Below, piece by piece: positions 1-7,869 of a stretch of 17,042 nucleotides of DNA. Numbering within the stretch: position 1 is the first letter of the stretch; each line of letters begins with the position of its first letter. The notes beneath the pieces were generated by a model. That model ran no database searches and was not told the DNA's origin. It worked only from the letters and a program-made list of their open reading frames with translations. A program made the translations under genes and the position numbers. Source of the stretch: an uncultured Clostridia bacterium (GTDB taxonomy: Bacteria; Bacillota; Clostridia; Christensenellales; UBA1242); assembly GCA_947089305.1 (NCBI GenBank), contig CAMUJQ010000016.1, positions 1 through 17,042 of the forward strand, in the 5' to 3' direction.

Positions 1-1640
1 CTATAGTTATCTGGCAAATCATTTTCAATAAGTAAATTATCTCCCTCTCTTAAATGTTTTGACATTATATCTTTTGCCATATTTAACGAGGTAACAACAA
101 AAATATTTTCTTCTTTCATTCCCCCTTCATTCAAACCTTGAAGAAGAGCTTTTTGATTTGCAAGATTAACTATAATAGCCATATCAGCATTACTTGCTAT
201 ACTTTTACCAAATTCAAAATTAGAATTAAATTGTTCAGTGCCAAGTTCTACAAGCCCAGGTGTTAAAACCACTTTTCTGCCTTCAAACATATTTAAAACT
301 TCTAATGCACGTTTACAACCCGCCAAATTACTATTATAGCCGTCATCTAAAATTGTTACATTATTAACTCCTTTAATAATGCTTAATCTATGTTCAACTG
401 GTTCTAAACTTTCAATACCTTTTTTAATTTCATCAATAGATAACCCAAGTTTATTAGCAATTCCAACTGCTAGTAAAATGTTTGTTACATTATGAATACC
501 CAATAATTTTGTTTTAACATTTGATGCTTCATTATTAACAACTAAGTCAAAACTTGTTCCTTTAGCACTCATTTTAATGTTTCTAGCAAAAATATTATTT
601 TCATCTGTTAACCCAACATTTATTTTACTACACTTAGCTTTATTAAATAAATCTTTAATTTCTTTGTTATCGTCTCCAAAAACAGCAAAACCATTATTTC
701 TTTCTAAAGCAGCAATTAATTCAAACTTTGTATTTTTAATAGTCTCTACAGACTTAAAGGTTTCAAGATGGCACTCTCCAATACTAGTCAAAATTCCATA
801 ATTTGGATTTACAATATCACACAACTTCTTAATATCATTTTTGCGTCTTGCACCCATCTCACAAATAATAACTTCATCTGTTTCTTCTAAGTTCTTCAAA
901 ATTGTTTTAGTTATGCCCATAGGTGTGTTATAACTTAGTGGACTTTTGCAAACTTTATATTTTTGAGAAAGAATTGTTGATAAAAAGTTTTTTACTGTAG
1001 TTTTTCCGTAACTACCCGTTACCGCTATTTTTATCAAATTGTTTTTTTGTTCTAATTTTTTTAATTTATTTTTTGCCTGCAAAATAAAACGCGCATTATT
1101 TAAAAGTTCATAAGGAAGAATTATGTAAAAACTCATTGGAACAAAAACAATTAATAATAAAGGTGTTATTGCAACAAGTGAAAATTTAATTATAGGAGTT
1201 GAAAGATAGCCTCCTCTTAAAATGCAAAATGTCGCAAAAGATGCAACTATCATTAAAGTTGCAATTAACCTATCCATTCTATGTGTATATTTTAAAGGTG
1301 TTTTCTTTTCAAAATTATTTAATCTTAAACCAAAAAATATTGCAAAATAAAAATAAAATATTAAACCTATATAACTAAAATATTCACTTGCACCAAAAGA
1401 CTCAACTAAAACATTTATTGTAATTAAACAAACAATTGATATTAGTGAAAGCATAAAAAGTCTTATATAATATTTACCTTTTGTATCTTTAAGCCAAATA
1501 AAAAAGCCTTTAACCTTATAGCCTGTTAATTGTATTACCTGTAAAAACTTATATCCACACAAACACAATAAAAATCCATTAATTAAACTGATTGCAATTT
1601 GTATATAAAAATGCGGACTATTTAATTCAATAAAAGGCAT
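1..1640 (-). CDS. Membrane-anchored MurF-like Mur ligase (3' end outside window)
   Basis: I translated this minus-strand frame from ATG 1638-1640, which has GGAG six bases upstream; it stays open to base 1, giving at least 546 residues with the C-terminus missing. Residues about 1-180 hold five hydrophobic segments (near 11-33, 57-79, 88-106, 124-146, 150-175). A Lys-rich linker follows, then a Mur-ligase core: P-loop TGSYGKTT at about 207-214, EMGARRKNDI, then SIGECHLETF, GIHNVTNILLAVGIA, EHRL and LDDGYNSN. These match the ATP-binding and ligase domains of MurF, which adds D-Ala-D-Ala to UDP-MurNAc-tripeptide in the cytoplasm. Classical MurF has a soluble UDP-substrate-binding domain at the N-terminus; here membrane helices take its place, so the substrate or location may differ. 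A CapB/PgsB- or MurT-like role is less likely, given the MurF-like ELG and DDGYN motifs. It is the last visible gene of the rsfS operon. Confidence 0.85.
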   Translation of the reverse strand, partial: MPFIELNSPHFYIQIAISLINGFLLCLCGYKFLQVIQLTGYKVKGFFIWLKDTKGKYYIRLFMLSLISIVCLITINVLVESFGASEYFSYIGLIFYFYFAIFFGLRLNNFEKKTPLKYTHRMDRLIATLMIVASFATFCILRGGYLSTPIIKFSLVAITPLLLIVFVPMSFYIILPYELLNNARFILQAKNKLKKLEQKNNLIKIAVTGSYGKTTVKNFLSTILSQKYKVCKSPLSYNTPMGITKTILKNLEETDEVIICEMGARRKNDIKKLCDIVNPNYGILTSIGECHLETFKSVETIKNTKFELIAALERNNGFAVFGDDNKEIKDLFNKAKCSKINVGLTDENNIFARNIKMSAKGTSFDLVVNNEASNVKTKLLGIHNVTNILLAVGIANKLGLSIDEIKKGIESLEPVEHRLSIIKGVNNVTILDDGYNSNLAGCKRALEVLNMFEGRKVVLTPGLVELGTEQFNSNFEFGKSIASNADMAIIVNLANQKALLQGLNEGGMKEENIFVVTSLNMAKDIMSKHLREGDNLLIENDLPDNY

Positions 1641-1663
1641 GAATAACTCCTTTATAAACTATT

Positions 1664-2356
1664 CTAACAATTTAAGAAAAATTGTGCAAGTAAAAGCGCA
1701 TGATTATTTTGCAAATAACAAAAATGCCCACAATTTTCAAAAATTTCAAGTTTACTATTAATTAGCTTTTTATTTAATTTTTTTGCCATATATATTGGGG
1801 TGTCTTTATCTTCTTTCCCATAAACAATTAAAGACGGATTTTTTATATTAGAAACATAATTATCAAAATGTTCATTTACAATATTTTTAAAAGTTTGACG
1901 GTGGCGGACATCCATTGCTTTATAATCACTACTAAAAAATTTATCTAAGTTTTTTAACCCCAAAAACTTACTTATTTTATATTTTATAATCTTGATTGAT
2001 TTGTTTAATGTTTTTTTTGGTTTTAATCCTGCAACATCATATAAAATAATTTTATCAATTAAATAAGGATTTATTTCATGAATTTTAAACAAAACTCTGC
2101 CACCAAAACTATGGCACACAAAACTAGCTTTTTCAACATTAAGACTATTTAAAATTTTTATAACAGCTTTAGCATAATCCTTAATAAAGAGTTGTTCATT
2201 CCTTTCCTCTTCTATAGAATGCAAACTAAAGTATATTTGTTTATATTTAAATAAATAGTTTTTAAAACACTTAAAACTATCTTTATTTCCCATAAAACCA
2301 TGCAAAAATACAACGGTTTTATCACTATTTAAATTACCACAAATTTCAAATTCTAT
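1664..2356 (-). CDS. Alpha/beta hydrolase, probable AUA start codon
   Basis: This is a small serine hydrolase of the alpha/beta fold; the substrate is unknown. With the start proposed here it has 230 residues: oxyanion motif HGFMG at 19-23, nucleophile elbow CHSFGG with Ser83, acid in GKEDKDTP (probably Asp183) and His211 in NCGHF. The elbow has Cys where the family usually has Gly. The only standard start codon near the N-terminus is TTG at 2303-2305. That start would delete the strand VVFL just before the oxyanion motif, which the fold needs. The frame is open further upstream, and the only well-placed site is ATA at 2354-2356, eight bases after GGAG. It overlaps the TAG stop of tsaB-rimI as ATAG, resembling the common ATGA coupling. 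There is no signal peptide, so it should be cytosolic. The fold is certain; the exact start is inferred. Confidence 0.8.
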   Translation of the reverse strand: MEFEICGNLNSDKTVVFLHGFMGNKDSFKCFKNYLFKYKQIYFSLHSIEEERNEQLFIKDYAKAVIKILNSLNVEKASFVCHSFGGRVLFKIHEINPYLIDKIILYDVAGLKPKKTLNKSIKIIKYKISKFLGLKNLDKFFSSDYKAMDVRHRQTFKNIVNEHFDNYVSNIKNPSLIVYGKEDKDTPIYMAKKLNKKLINSKLEIFENCGHFCYLQNNHALLLAQFFLNC

Positions 2357-3402
2357 TTTTGTGACTCCTCGAATTTATTTACAAAAACCAAGCAATCATC
2401 TCCATTCTCGTAATAATTTTTTCGAGTTGCAATTTGATTAAAACCTAGTTTATGATATAAATTTATGGCAGAATCATTATTTTTGTTAACTTCTAAAAAT
2501 ACTTTTTTAGGATGTTTAATTTTTACATACTCTTTAAACAATTTTTTAGCAAAACCCATACGTCTAAATTTATCTATAACGCAAATTTGAATTATTTCAC
2601 CTTCATCAATCGGTTGACTAAAAATACCAAAACAAACTATTTCATCATTAATCAATCCAACAAGGCAAGTGTTAAAACTTTTACTAATTTCACTAATTAT
2701 GGTCTCTTTAGAATATTTATTATTAGAAAAACACACATTTTCTAAATTTAAAATTTGCTCAACATCTTTGCGTGTTGCCTTTTTAATTTTAAAAGTTTTT
2801 AAACTTTCTTCAAGCGAATTTTCAGCTTGACTTTTTTCAATATAAAATGGCTCAGTTGAAAATATATCATCAAATTCCTTTGCAACATATTTTTTACTTA
2901 CATATTTAGTTGCCTCTTCAACCAAATCAATGGCAACAAATGCATTATCAAAATATTCTTTTTCATCTTCAATACAAACAAAGGAGTTTTTTGCTCGTTT
3001 AATTTCTTCTAGTTCTTCTTTGTTTGCAAAATATGCTTTATTTCTATTTTTCACATAAGCCCCACCAGCATGCGCAGCTATAACCATATTTTTATCTAAT
3101 AAATCAAATAAATTAATTTTGATAAATTTCTTGTTTAGTCCATAACAAAATCCATACACTGTAGATAAACCAATTCGCGTACCAGTAAAACTTCCAGGAC
3201 CAATAACGGCACTAAAAACATCAATATCATTCAAAACTAATTCTTTTTCATTTAATAAATTTTGAATTTTTTTAAGTAAACATTCACTGGGCTTTTCGCT
3301 TTCTTCAAATAATGATGTTTTTATAAAACTATCCTTTTCTTCTATTACCTGTAATGTAACTGAACATTTTAAAGTAGATGTATTTACAATAATTGACTTC
3401 AT
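2353..3402 (-). CDS. tsaB: TsaB-RimI fusion: t6A37 tRNA modification subunit plus N-acetyltransferase
   Basis: Two enzymes are joined in 349 residues. Residues 1 to about 195 are TsaB, the ASKHA-fold partner of TsaD in making threonylcarbamoyl-adenosine at tRNA position 37. It shows the start MKSIIVNTST, the signature GPGSFTGTRIGLS at 68-80 and the end-of-domain EPFYIEKSQAE near 184-194. Residues about 203-345 are a GNAT acetyltransferase of the RimI type, which acetylates the N-terminus of ribosomal protein S18. It has acetyl-CoA motif A around RRMGFAKKLF (280-289), LEVNKNNDSAINLYHKLGF (303-321) and RKNYYENGDDCLVF (327-340). TsaB-RimI fusions are known in other bacteria. ATG 3400-3402 has GAGG seven bases upstream and lies two bases after the tsaE stop. 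Its TAG stop overlaps the proposed start of the hydrolase. Confidence 0.95.
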   Translation of the reverse strand: MKSIIVNTSTLKCSVTLQVIEEKDSFIKTSLFEESEKPSECLLKKIQNLLNEKELVLNDIDVFSAVIGPGSFTGTRIGLSTVYGFCYGLNKKFIKINLFDLLDKNMVIAAHAGGAYVKNRNKAYFANKEELEEIKRAKNSFVCIEDEKEYFDNAFVAIDLVEEATKYVSKKYVAKEFDDIFSTEPFYIEKSQAENSLEESLKTFKIKKATRKDVEQILNLENVCFSNNKYSKETIISEISKSFNTCLVGLINDEIVCFGIFSQPIDEGEIIQICVIDKFRRMGFAKKLFKEYVKIKHPKKVFLEVNKNNDSAINLYHKLGFNQIATRKNYYENGDDCLVFVNKFEESQK

Positions 3403-3404
3403 TT

Positions 3405-3827
3405 TTAACCTCTTAAAATATATTCTCGTGAATTTTCATCAAGTTTTTTAATGTCAACAATTTGACTTTCATAATCAGATAAATATTTTTCTGCAATGTT
3501 AGGCCATTCAATAAAAACTAAATCAGCGTTTTCAATTTGTTCCTTAAAATCTATGTTTCTAAATTCATTTTCGTTCTCAATTCTATATAAATCATAATGC
3601 AAAATTGTTTTATTATTAACTTTGTATTCATTAACAATATTAAATGTTGGGCTGCCTGCAATATTTTTAACTTTTAATGCTTCTAGCATATATAAAATGA
3701 AAGTCGTTTTACCACTTCCCATTTCACCATTAAATAAAGTAATTTTTTTATTTAAATAATTTTTTGCAAAAGTTTTCGCTAACTTTTTAGTTTCTTTTAC
3801 GCTAAAAGATTTAAATACCTTTTCCAT
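3405..3827 (-). CDS. tsaE: TsaE, ATPase of the t6A tRNA modification complex
   Basis: This P-loop ATPase works with TsaB and TsaD in threonylcarbamoylation of tRNA A37. The 140 residues show Walker A GEMGSGKTT (34-42), SPTFNIVNEY (59-68), HYDLYRI (77-83) and IEWP (106-109), all family hallmarks, at normal length. I chose ATG 3825-3827 because GGGGAG lies eight bases upstream. A longer frame beginning with TTG at 3848 has no such site and would only add seven residues. The start overlaps the PAP2 gene by 17 bases and the stop is two bases before tsaB-rimI, so translation is probably coupled. TsaD itself is not in this window. Confidence 0.95.
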   Translation of the reverse strand: MEKVFKSFSVKETKKLAKTFAKNYLNKKITLFNGEMGSGKTTFILYMLEALKVKNIAGSPTFNIVNEYKVNNKTILHYDLYRIENENEFRNIDFKEQIENADLVFIEWPNIAEKYLSDYESQIVDIKKLDENSREYILRG

Positions 3828-4689
3828 TTTTACTAGCTCCCCTAACAATTAATTTTGAAATAAAGTTTAACCCAACTGTTAAAAACATAGTTAGAGCAAA
3901 CATTCTAACAAACCATAGTATAGCATTACTTTTTAATATTAGCAACAATACTGCAATTGGCGCAAAAATTAAAATATTAATTACTGACAAACGAAATCTA
4001 GTTTTTAAACTAAACCCTTCACAATCAAACTTAATAAATTTGCGTTCTAAAAAATATCCCAAGTAAAAGCCACAACCTGCTCCACAAAATTTTAAAAATT
4101 GAATTGCTATTGAATTAAAAGTTAAAAAATCTTTTGCGAATATGAAAGCCACCCCAAAACACAAGCTAGCTATTATTAAACTTAATATTTTAAAATCTTT
4201 TAATTTACTCAAAATAAATGACATTAATAAGGTAATTGATATACCAAGAATTAAACCAAAAATGCAATCATAAATTGTATGCACACCTAAATATATCCTT
4301 GATAACATTACTAAAATAATTAATAAGCTTAAAATTAAATACATCCACCATTTTTTATGCTTATATGTAATAAGTGCCGTTGAAGTTGCACTCACACATG
4401 TTGAATGTCCACTTGGAAAACTATAACCTGTAACCTCAATTAACTTTTTAATATTCTCATTTCTTTCAAAAGGTCTTTTAATTTTAAAAATATTTTTAAA
4501 AGCAAAAGCACTAATCATAGCGGCAGCAAAAGATGAAATAACAATAAAACTTTTTCGTTTGTTAGATAAAATATAAACTAGGCACAAAAAAATTTGTGCA
4601 AAAATAAGACTTCCAAAAAAAGTAAAAAACTTAAAAAAATATGTAAGAAATTGACTTTCAACAGACTGTAAAATCAAGTTAAATTGCAC
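3811..4689 (-). CDS. PAP2-family membrane phosphatase
   Basis: This is an integral-membrane lipid phosphatase of the PAP2 superfamily, a family that removes phosphate from undecaprenyl pyrophosphate, phosphatidate or phosphatidylglycerophosphate. In 292 residues the three catalytic motifs are complete: Lys65 to Arg72-Pro73 (KX6RP), PSGH at 92-95, and Ser130-Arg131 with His137 and Asp141. Around them are hydrophobic helices (about 20-40, 47-65, 116-130, 143-160, 170-186, 238-252, 258-278). The C-terminal part after residue 165 goes beyond the minimal domain and holds more membrane segments, seemingly a second module with no motif I recognise. The start is GTG 4687-4689 with AGGAG six bases upstream. 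Placement beside a MurF-like ligase fits undecaprenyl phosphate recycling, but the substrate cannot be read from sequence. Confidence 0.88.
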   Translation of the reverse strand: MQFNLILQSVESQFLTYFFKFFTFFGSLIFAQIFLCLVYILSNKRKSFIVISSFAAAMISAFAFKNIFKIKRPFERNENIKKLIEVTGYSFPSGHSTCVSATSTALITYKHKKWWMYLILSLLIILVMLSRIYLGVHTIYDCIFGLILGISITLLMSFILSKLKDFKILSLIIASLCFGVAFIFAKDFLTFNSIAIQFLKFCGAGCGFYLGYFLERKFIKFDCEGFSLKTRFRLSVINILIFAPIAVLLLILKSNAILWFVRMFALTMFLTVGLNFISKLIVRGASKNGKGI

Positions 4690-4698
4690 TTTGCACTC

Positions 4699-5037
4699 CT
4701 AATCTATTTGCTCTATATTATCACCTAAATTCCATAATTTTTCCAAATTATAAAATTCGCGTGTGTATTCATCGAAAAAGTGACAAATAACATCCCCATA
4801 ATCTAGAACAACCCAAGTTTCTCCACTTTTACCATTTCTTCTAAGCAGAAAAATATTATCTTTCTTTAATTCTTCCTCCAAAAAATCAGCAATAGCACAA
4901 ACAGCTACTGAACTAGTGGCTGTTGCAAGCACAAAATAATCTGCTATACTAGAATTTTTTGAAATATTTATTTTACAAACATTTGTTGCTTTTGTTTTTG
5001 ATATGGTTTCCAATATTTTATCAATGGTTCTTATCAT
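4699..5037 (-). CDS. rsfS: Ribosome silencing factor RsfS
   Basis: RsfS binds ribosomal protein L14 on the large subunit and blocks subunit joining when nutrients are low. The 112 residues align along the whole family: SSIADYFVLATA near 29-40, AIADFLEEELKK near 48-59, ETWVVLDYGDVICHFF near 73-88 and FYNLEKLW near 95-102. ATG 5035-5037 is the only possible start, because an in-frame stop lies two codons upstream. No Shine-Dalgarno sequence precedes it. A good promoter ends seven bases before the ATG, so the message may be leaderless. The next gene (PAP2) begins nine bases after the stop. This is the first gene of a minus-strand operon running to at least base 1. Confidence 0.95.
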   Translation of the reverse strand: MIRTIDKILETISKTKATNVCKINISKNSSIADYFVLATATSSVAVCAIADFLEEELKKDNIFLLRRNGKSGETWVVLDYGDVICHFFDEYTREFYNLEKLWNLGDNIEQID

Positions 5038-5044
5038 ATATTAA

Positions 5045-5073
5045 ATTTTACACTTCTTTTTAATTTTAGTCAA
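5045..5073 (-). promoter_or_regulatory. Sigma-70/SigA-type promoter for the rsfS operon
   Basis: On the minus strand, TTGACT (5073-5068), a 17-base spacer and TAAAAT (5050-5045) match the housekeeping consensus at five of six positions each. The -10 box ends seven bases before the rsfS ATG, so transcription should start at or beside the start codon. Confidence 0.7.
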
Positions 5074-5110
5074 ATGTTTAAAATATCTTATAAATGTTAA
5101 AAATTTTTAT

Positions 5111-5869
5111 ATGAAATATGTTAAACTTATTCTCAATTTTGCAATAAAACTTAGTTTCTTTTATTTATTTTTTTTAACATGGATTAGTATTTATTCTAAA
5201 AACATTGTTTTTAACTTTTTGGTGGCGGGTATTAGCACTATTATTGTTTTAATATTACTTCATTTAATTAGCCAAAAAAAAGATAAAAAACGCAACATAA
5301 AAAAACAAGAAAAAAAAGCTATTGAAAATACAATTGAAAATTTACGATGTCTTCCAAGCATAAAACAAAAAGAGTTCATTAATTCAATTTATGATAACAA
5401 TACAAATAGTCTTATTTATATTAACATTAATACTAAATCATTAAATGAAGAAGAATTTTATTTAATAATGCAAAACACAATTAAACATAATAAAAACAAT
5501 GTTAAAGTTTTTTGCGTTGATGCAAACACTAACCTAACATTAAAATGTCAAAGTCAAAATGCAATTGAAATAGAATTTTTTGATAAAAACGATATTTACA
5601 ATTTTTGCAAACAAAAAAACATTTTTCCCAAACAATTTATACAAGAAAAAAGCAAAACCAAATATACAATTAAAGTTTTGCTTTCTAACCTACTTAACAC
5701 CAAACATGCCAAACAATTTTTTGCTTTTTCAGCTTTAATGCTTATCTTTAGTGTTTTTAGTTTTTTTAAAACCTATTATATAATTTCATCAACGGTATTT
5801 TTATGTCTTGCCTTAATTTGTTTATTTGAAGATAAACTTAAAAATAAAAAGATTAATCCACAAAAGTAA
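5111..5869 (+). CDS. Unrecognised membrane protein with four predicted helices
   Basis: I do not recognise this 252-residue protein. It has two N-terminal hydrophobic segments (about 7-26 and 31-53), a strongly basic stretch KKDKKRNIKKQEKKA (56-70), a soluble middle region of about 125 residues, and two C-terminal hydrophobic segments (about 201-216 and 221-237) before a Lys-rich tail. The positive-inside rule places the basic stretch, the middle domain and the tail in the cytoplasm. The middle alternates beta-like (SLIYINI, VKVFCVDA, IEIEFFD) and helical segments, suggesting a small alpha/beta domain; I see no catalytic motif. ATG 5111 has no Shine-Dalgarno site, and a weak TATAAA at 5089-5094 lies upstream. 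It diverges from rsfS, and its 3' end overlaps obg by 17 bases. Base composition resembles its neighbours, so nothing marks it as foreign. Confidence 0.75.
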   Translation: MKYVKLILNFAIKLSFFYLFFLTWISIYSKNIVFNFLVAGISTIIVLILLHLISQKKDKKRNIKKQEKKAIENTIENLRCLPSIKQKEFINSIYDNNTNSLIYININTKSLNEEEFYLIMQNTIKHNKNNVKVFCVDANTNLTLKCQSQNAIEIEFFDKNDIYNFCKQKNIFPKQFIQEKSKTKYTIKVLLSNLLNTKHAKQFFAFSALMLIFSVFSFFKTYYIISSTVFLCLALICLFEDKLKNKKINPQK

Positions 5870-7127
5870 ATGTAATATTTAAAATTTTAACCTCATCACC
5901 GTCTTTTGCTCCTTTATTTTTAAGAGCCTCTATAACGCCATCTTCTCTTAATCTTTTTTGGAAATATGCAAAACTTTCACTATCATCTAAAACAACATAT
6001 CTATTAAGATTTTCAACATATCCCCCAGAAACAATAAATGTTCCCGCACTATCTCTAGTTATAGCAATGCTAGTTAAATCTTTTTTATCCAGCTCAATAT
6101 TAGATACAAAATTTTCATTATTAATTGGTTCAAGCTCTTTAAGTTCCTTAGCTATTGCAACAAGAAGTTTATCAACTCCTTCTTTTGTTGCTCCGCTAAC
6201 AGCAAAAATACCTTTTTGTTTTACATCTTTATCTTTTTTAATTTTTTCAACTTTTTTATCAATATCAGTTGCCATATCACATTTATTTAAAGCAATAATT
6301 TGAGGCAACTTTTTTAAAATAGGACTAAAACTTGCAAGTTCGTTGTTTATTGTTTTAATATCAGTAATTACATCTCTACCTTCACACTCACTAGCATCAA
6401 CAACATTCACAAGTAAACGTGTGCGTTCAATATGCCTTAAAAATTCATGCCCAAGCCCAGCACCTTCACTTGCGCCCTCAATCAATCCAGGTATATCAGC
6501 AACAACAAAACTATCATCATAAACCTTACATACACCAAGATTTGGACTAAGCGTTGTAAAATGATAATTAGCAATTTTAGGCTTAGCATTACTAATAATG
6601 CTTAAAATAGTGCTTTTACCTACGTTTGGAAAGCCTATAAGACCAACATCAGCAATAATTTTAAGTTCAAGAATAACTTCATACTCCTTGCATTTTTCTC
6701 CAAGTTCACAAAATCCAGGAGATTGACGAGTTGGTGTTGCAAATTTGGAATTACCTCTTCCGCCTTTGCCGCCTCTTAAAATTGTGTAACTAGAACCATC
6801 AACTTTTAAATCACATAAAATTTCATTAGTTAAAGCATTTCTCACAATTGTGCCAACTGGCACTTCTAAAACAAGATTTGCGCCATTCTTGCCGTCCATG
6901 TTGCGCTTTGCCCCATTTTCACCATTTTCAGCCAAAAATTTGCGTTTGTAATAATAATCAATTAAAGTATTCTTTTTGTTTGTGCAAGTTATAATGATAT
7001 TACCGCCATTACCACCATCGCCACCATCTGGGCCACCTTTCATAGTAAACTTATCACGCAAAAAACTAGATGATCCATTACCACCATCTCCTGCTTTTAA
7101 AAATATTTTAACTTTATCTACAAACAT
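5853..7127 (-). CDS. obg: GTPase Obg (ObgE/CgtA)
   Basis: Obg is an essential GTPase that acts in large-subunit assembly and in the response to nutrient stress. The 424 residues have the full Firmicutes layout. The Gly-rich Obg fold spans 1-158 (GGPDGGDGGNGG at 31-42, GGKGGRGNSKF at 119-129). The G domain follows: G1 GFPNVGKST 165-173, switch TT 191-192, G3 DIPG 211-214, G4 NKCD 281-284, G5 SGAT 311-314. The OCT domain covers about 345-424 (RLREDGVIEAL and the following DGDEVKI). No key residue is missing. ATG 7125-7127 has AAAGGT upstream. It lies 15 bases after nth, probably in the same transcript, and ends inside the 3' end of the facing membrane-protein gene. Confidence 0.97.
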   Translation of the reverse strand: MFVDKVKIFLKAGDGGNGSSSFLRDKFTMKGGPDGGDGGNGGNIIITCTNKKNTLIDYYYKRKFLAENGENGAKRNMDGKNGANLVLEVPVGTIVRNALTNEILCDLKVDGSSYTILRGGKGGRGNSKFATPTRQSPGFCELGEKCKEYEVILELKIIADVGLIGFPNVGKSTILSIISNAKPKIANYHFTTLSPNLGVCKVYDDSFVVADIPGLIEGASEGAGLGHEFLRHIERTRLLVNVVDASECEGRDVITDIKTINNELASFSPILKKLPQIIALNKCDMATDIDKKVEKIKKDKDVKQKGIFAVSGATKEGVDKLLVAIAKELKELEPINNENFVSNIELDKKDLTSIAITRDSAGTFIVSGGYVENLNRYVVLDDSESFAYFQKRLREDGVIEALKNKGAKDGDEVKILNITFTFVD

Positions 7128-7142
7128 AAATTTACCTTTTAG

Positions 7143-7778
7143 TTATTTATTAGTTTCATTAAATGCGTTGCAATACATTTTAATTCTGCAATTTTTACAG
7201 TCAGGATTCTTAGCCTTACAATTATATCTTCCGTGTAAAACCAAAATTCTATGAAGTTTAGAAAAACAATTTTCATCATAAACAGAGCGCAAAAAGTTTT
7301 CTGTTTCAAGTGGAGTTTTAAAATTTTTTCCAAATATTTTATTTGTTACTCTATGGATATGTGTATCAACTGGCAAAGCATTAATATTAAATGCTTCCAT
7401 TAAAACAACTTGAGCTGTTTTTCTACTAACACCATCTAAACTCATTAAATCGTTAAAATTTGAAGGAACAACCCCGCCAAAATCATTAACAATTTTTTTT
7501 GCAGAGTTAACTAAAAACCTAGCTTTATTATGATAAAAGTTAATACTCTTAATATATTCTTCAACTTCTTCAACACTAGCATTTGCCATATCTTCAACAA
7601 ATTTAAAACGTTCAAAAAGTTTTGGTGTAACCATATTAACTCTTTTATCTAAACATTGAGCTGACAATATAACAGCAACTAATGTTTCATAAGGATTAGT
7701 AAAATGTAATTCACTTTCTGGGTTAGGGTTTTCTGATAGCAATTCAGTTAATACCATTTGTGCTTTTTCTCTATCCAT
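7143..7778 (-). CDS. nth: Endonuclease III, base-excision DNA repair
   Basis: This bifunctional glycosylase/AP lyase removes oxidised pyrimidines. In 211 residues it shows LSAQ near 38-41, the helix-hairpin-helix LMSLDGVSRKTAQVVL (111-126) with catalytic Lys120, LPVDTHIHR with catalytic Asp138, and a 4Fe-4S cluster motif C187-X6-C194-X2-C197-X5-C203, the standard spacing. LSAQC has Cys42 where Thr or Ala is common, a minor change. ATG 7776-7778 has AGGAG upstream and a strong promoter about 25 bases back. The obg start is 15 bases downstream. DNA repair and ribosome assembly have no obvious link, so the pairing is probably just co-transcription. Confidence 0.96.
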   Translation of the reverse strand: MDREKAQMVLTELLSENPNPESELHFTNPYETLVAVILSAQCLDKRVNMVTPKLFERFKFVEDMANASVEEVEEYIKSINFYHNKARFLVNSAKKIVNDFGGVVPSNFNDLMSLDGVSRKTAQVVLMEAFNINALPVDTHIHRVTNKIFGKNFKTPLETENFLRSVYDENCFSKLHRILVLHGRYNCKAKNPDCKNCRIKMYCNAFNETNK

Positions 7779-7802
7779 ATATTTATCTCCTGTTTATCTT
7801 AA

Positions 7803-7831
7803 ATTATAACATAAAAAAACTTTTATGTAAA
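7803..7831 (-). promoter_or_regulatory. Promoter for nth-obg, with extended -10
   Basis: Minus strand: TTTACA (7831-7826), 17-base spacer, TATAAT (7808-7803), preceded by TG one base before the hexamer. The predicted transcript starts near 7796, leaving a leader of about 18 bases that carries the AGGAG of nth. The -35 box lies inside the terminator stem-loop of the upstream gene. Confidence 0.75.
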
Positions 7832-7841
7832 ATAAAAGTTT
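7813..7841 (-). terminator. Rho-independent terminator after the DUF3343 gene
   Basis: On the minus strand the arms AAACTTTTAT (7841-7832) and ATAAAAGTTT (7826-7817) form a perfect 10-bp stem with loop TTTAC, followed by TTTT, so seven T in a row counting the stem end. The stem has only one G-C pair, so strength is uncertain, but it lies 29 bases after the DUF3343 stop and separates that gene from nth. Confidence 0.55.
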
Positions 7842-7869
7842 AAAATAATTTTTCACTTACAAAAAGATA

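Noticed and set aside
562..570. TTAGCACTC, one half of a CIRCE heat-shock operator
   Set aside because: The matching GAGTGCTAA half is absent nearby and the site lies inside the MurF-like gene.
2303..2305. TTG as the start of the hydrolase
   Set aside because: It is the Leu directly before HGFMG. It removes the strand leading to the oxyanion motif and has no ribosome site.
6067..6303. Plus-strand open frame opposite obg (similar ones at 577-801, 8437-8715, 10475-10840, 13046-13246, 15373-15612)
   Set aside because: All are frame shadows of well-supported genes, without ribosome sites or recognisable sequence.
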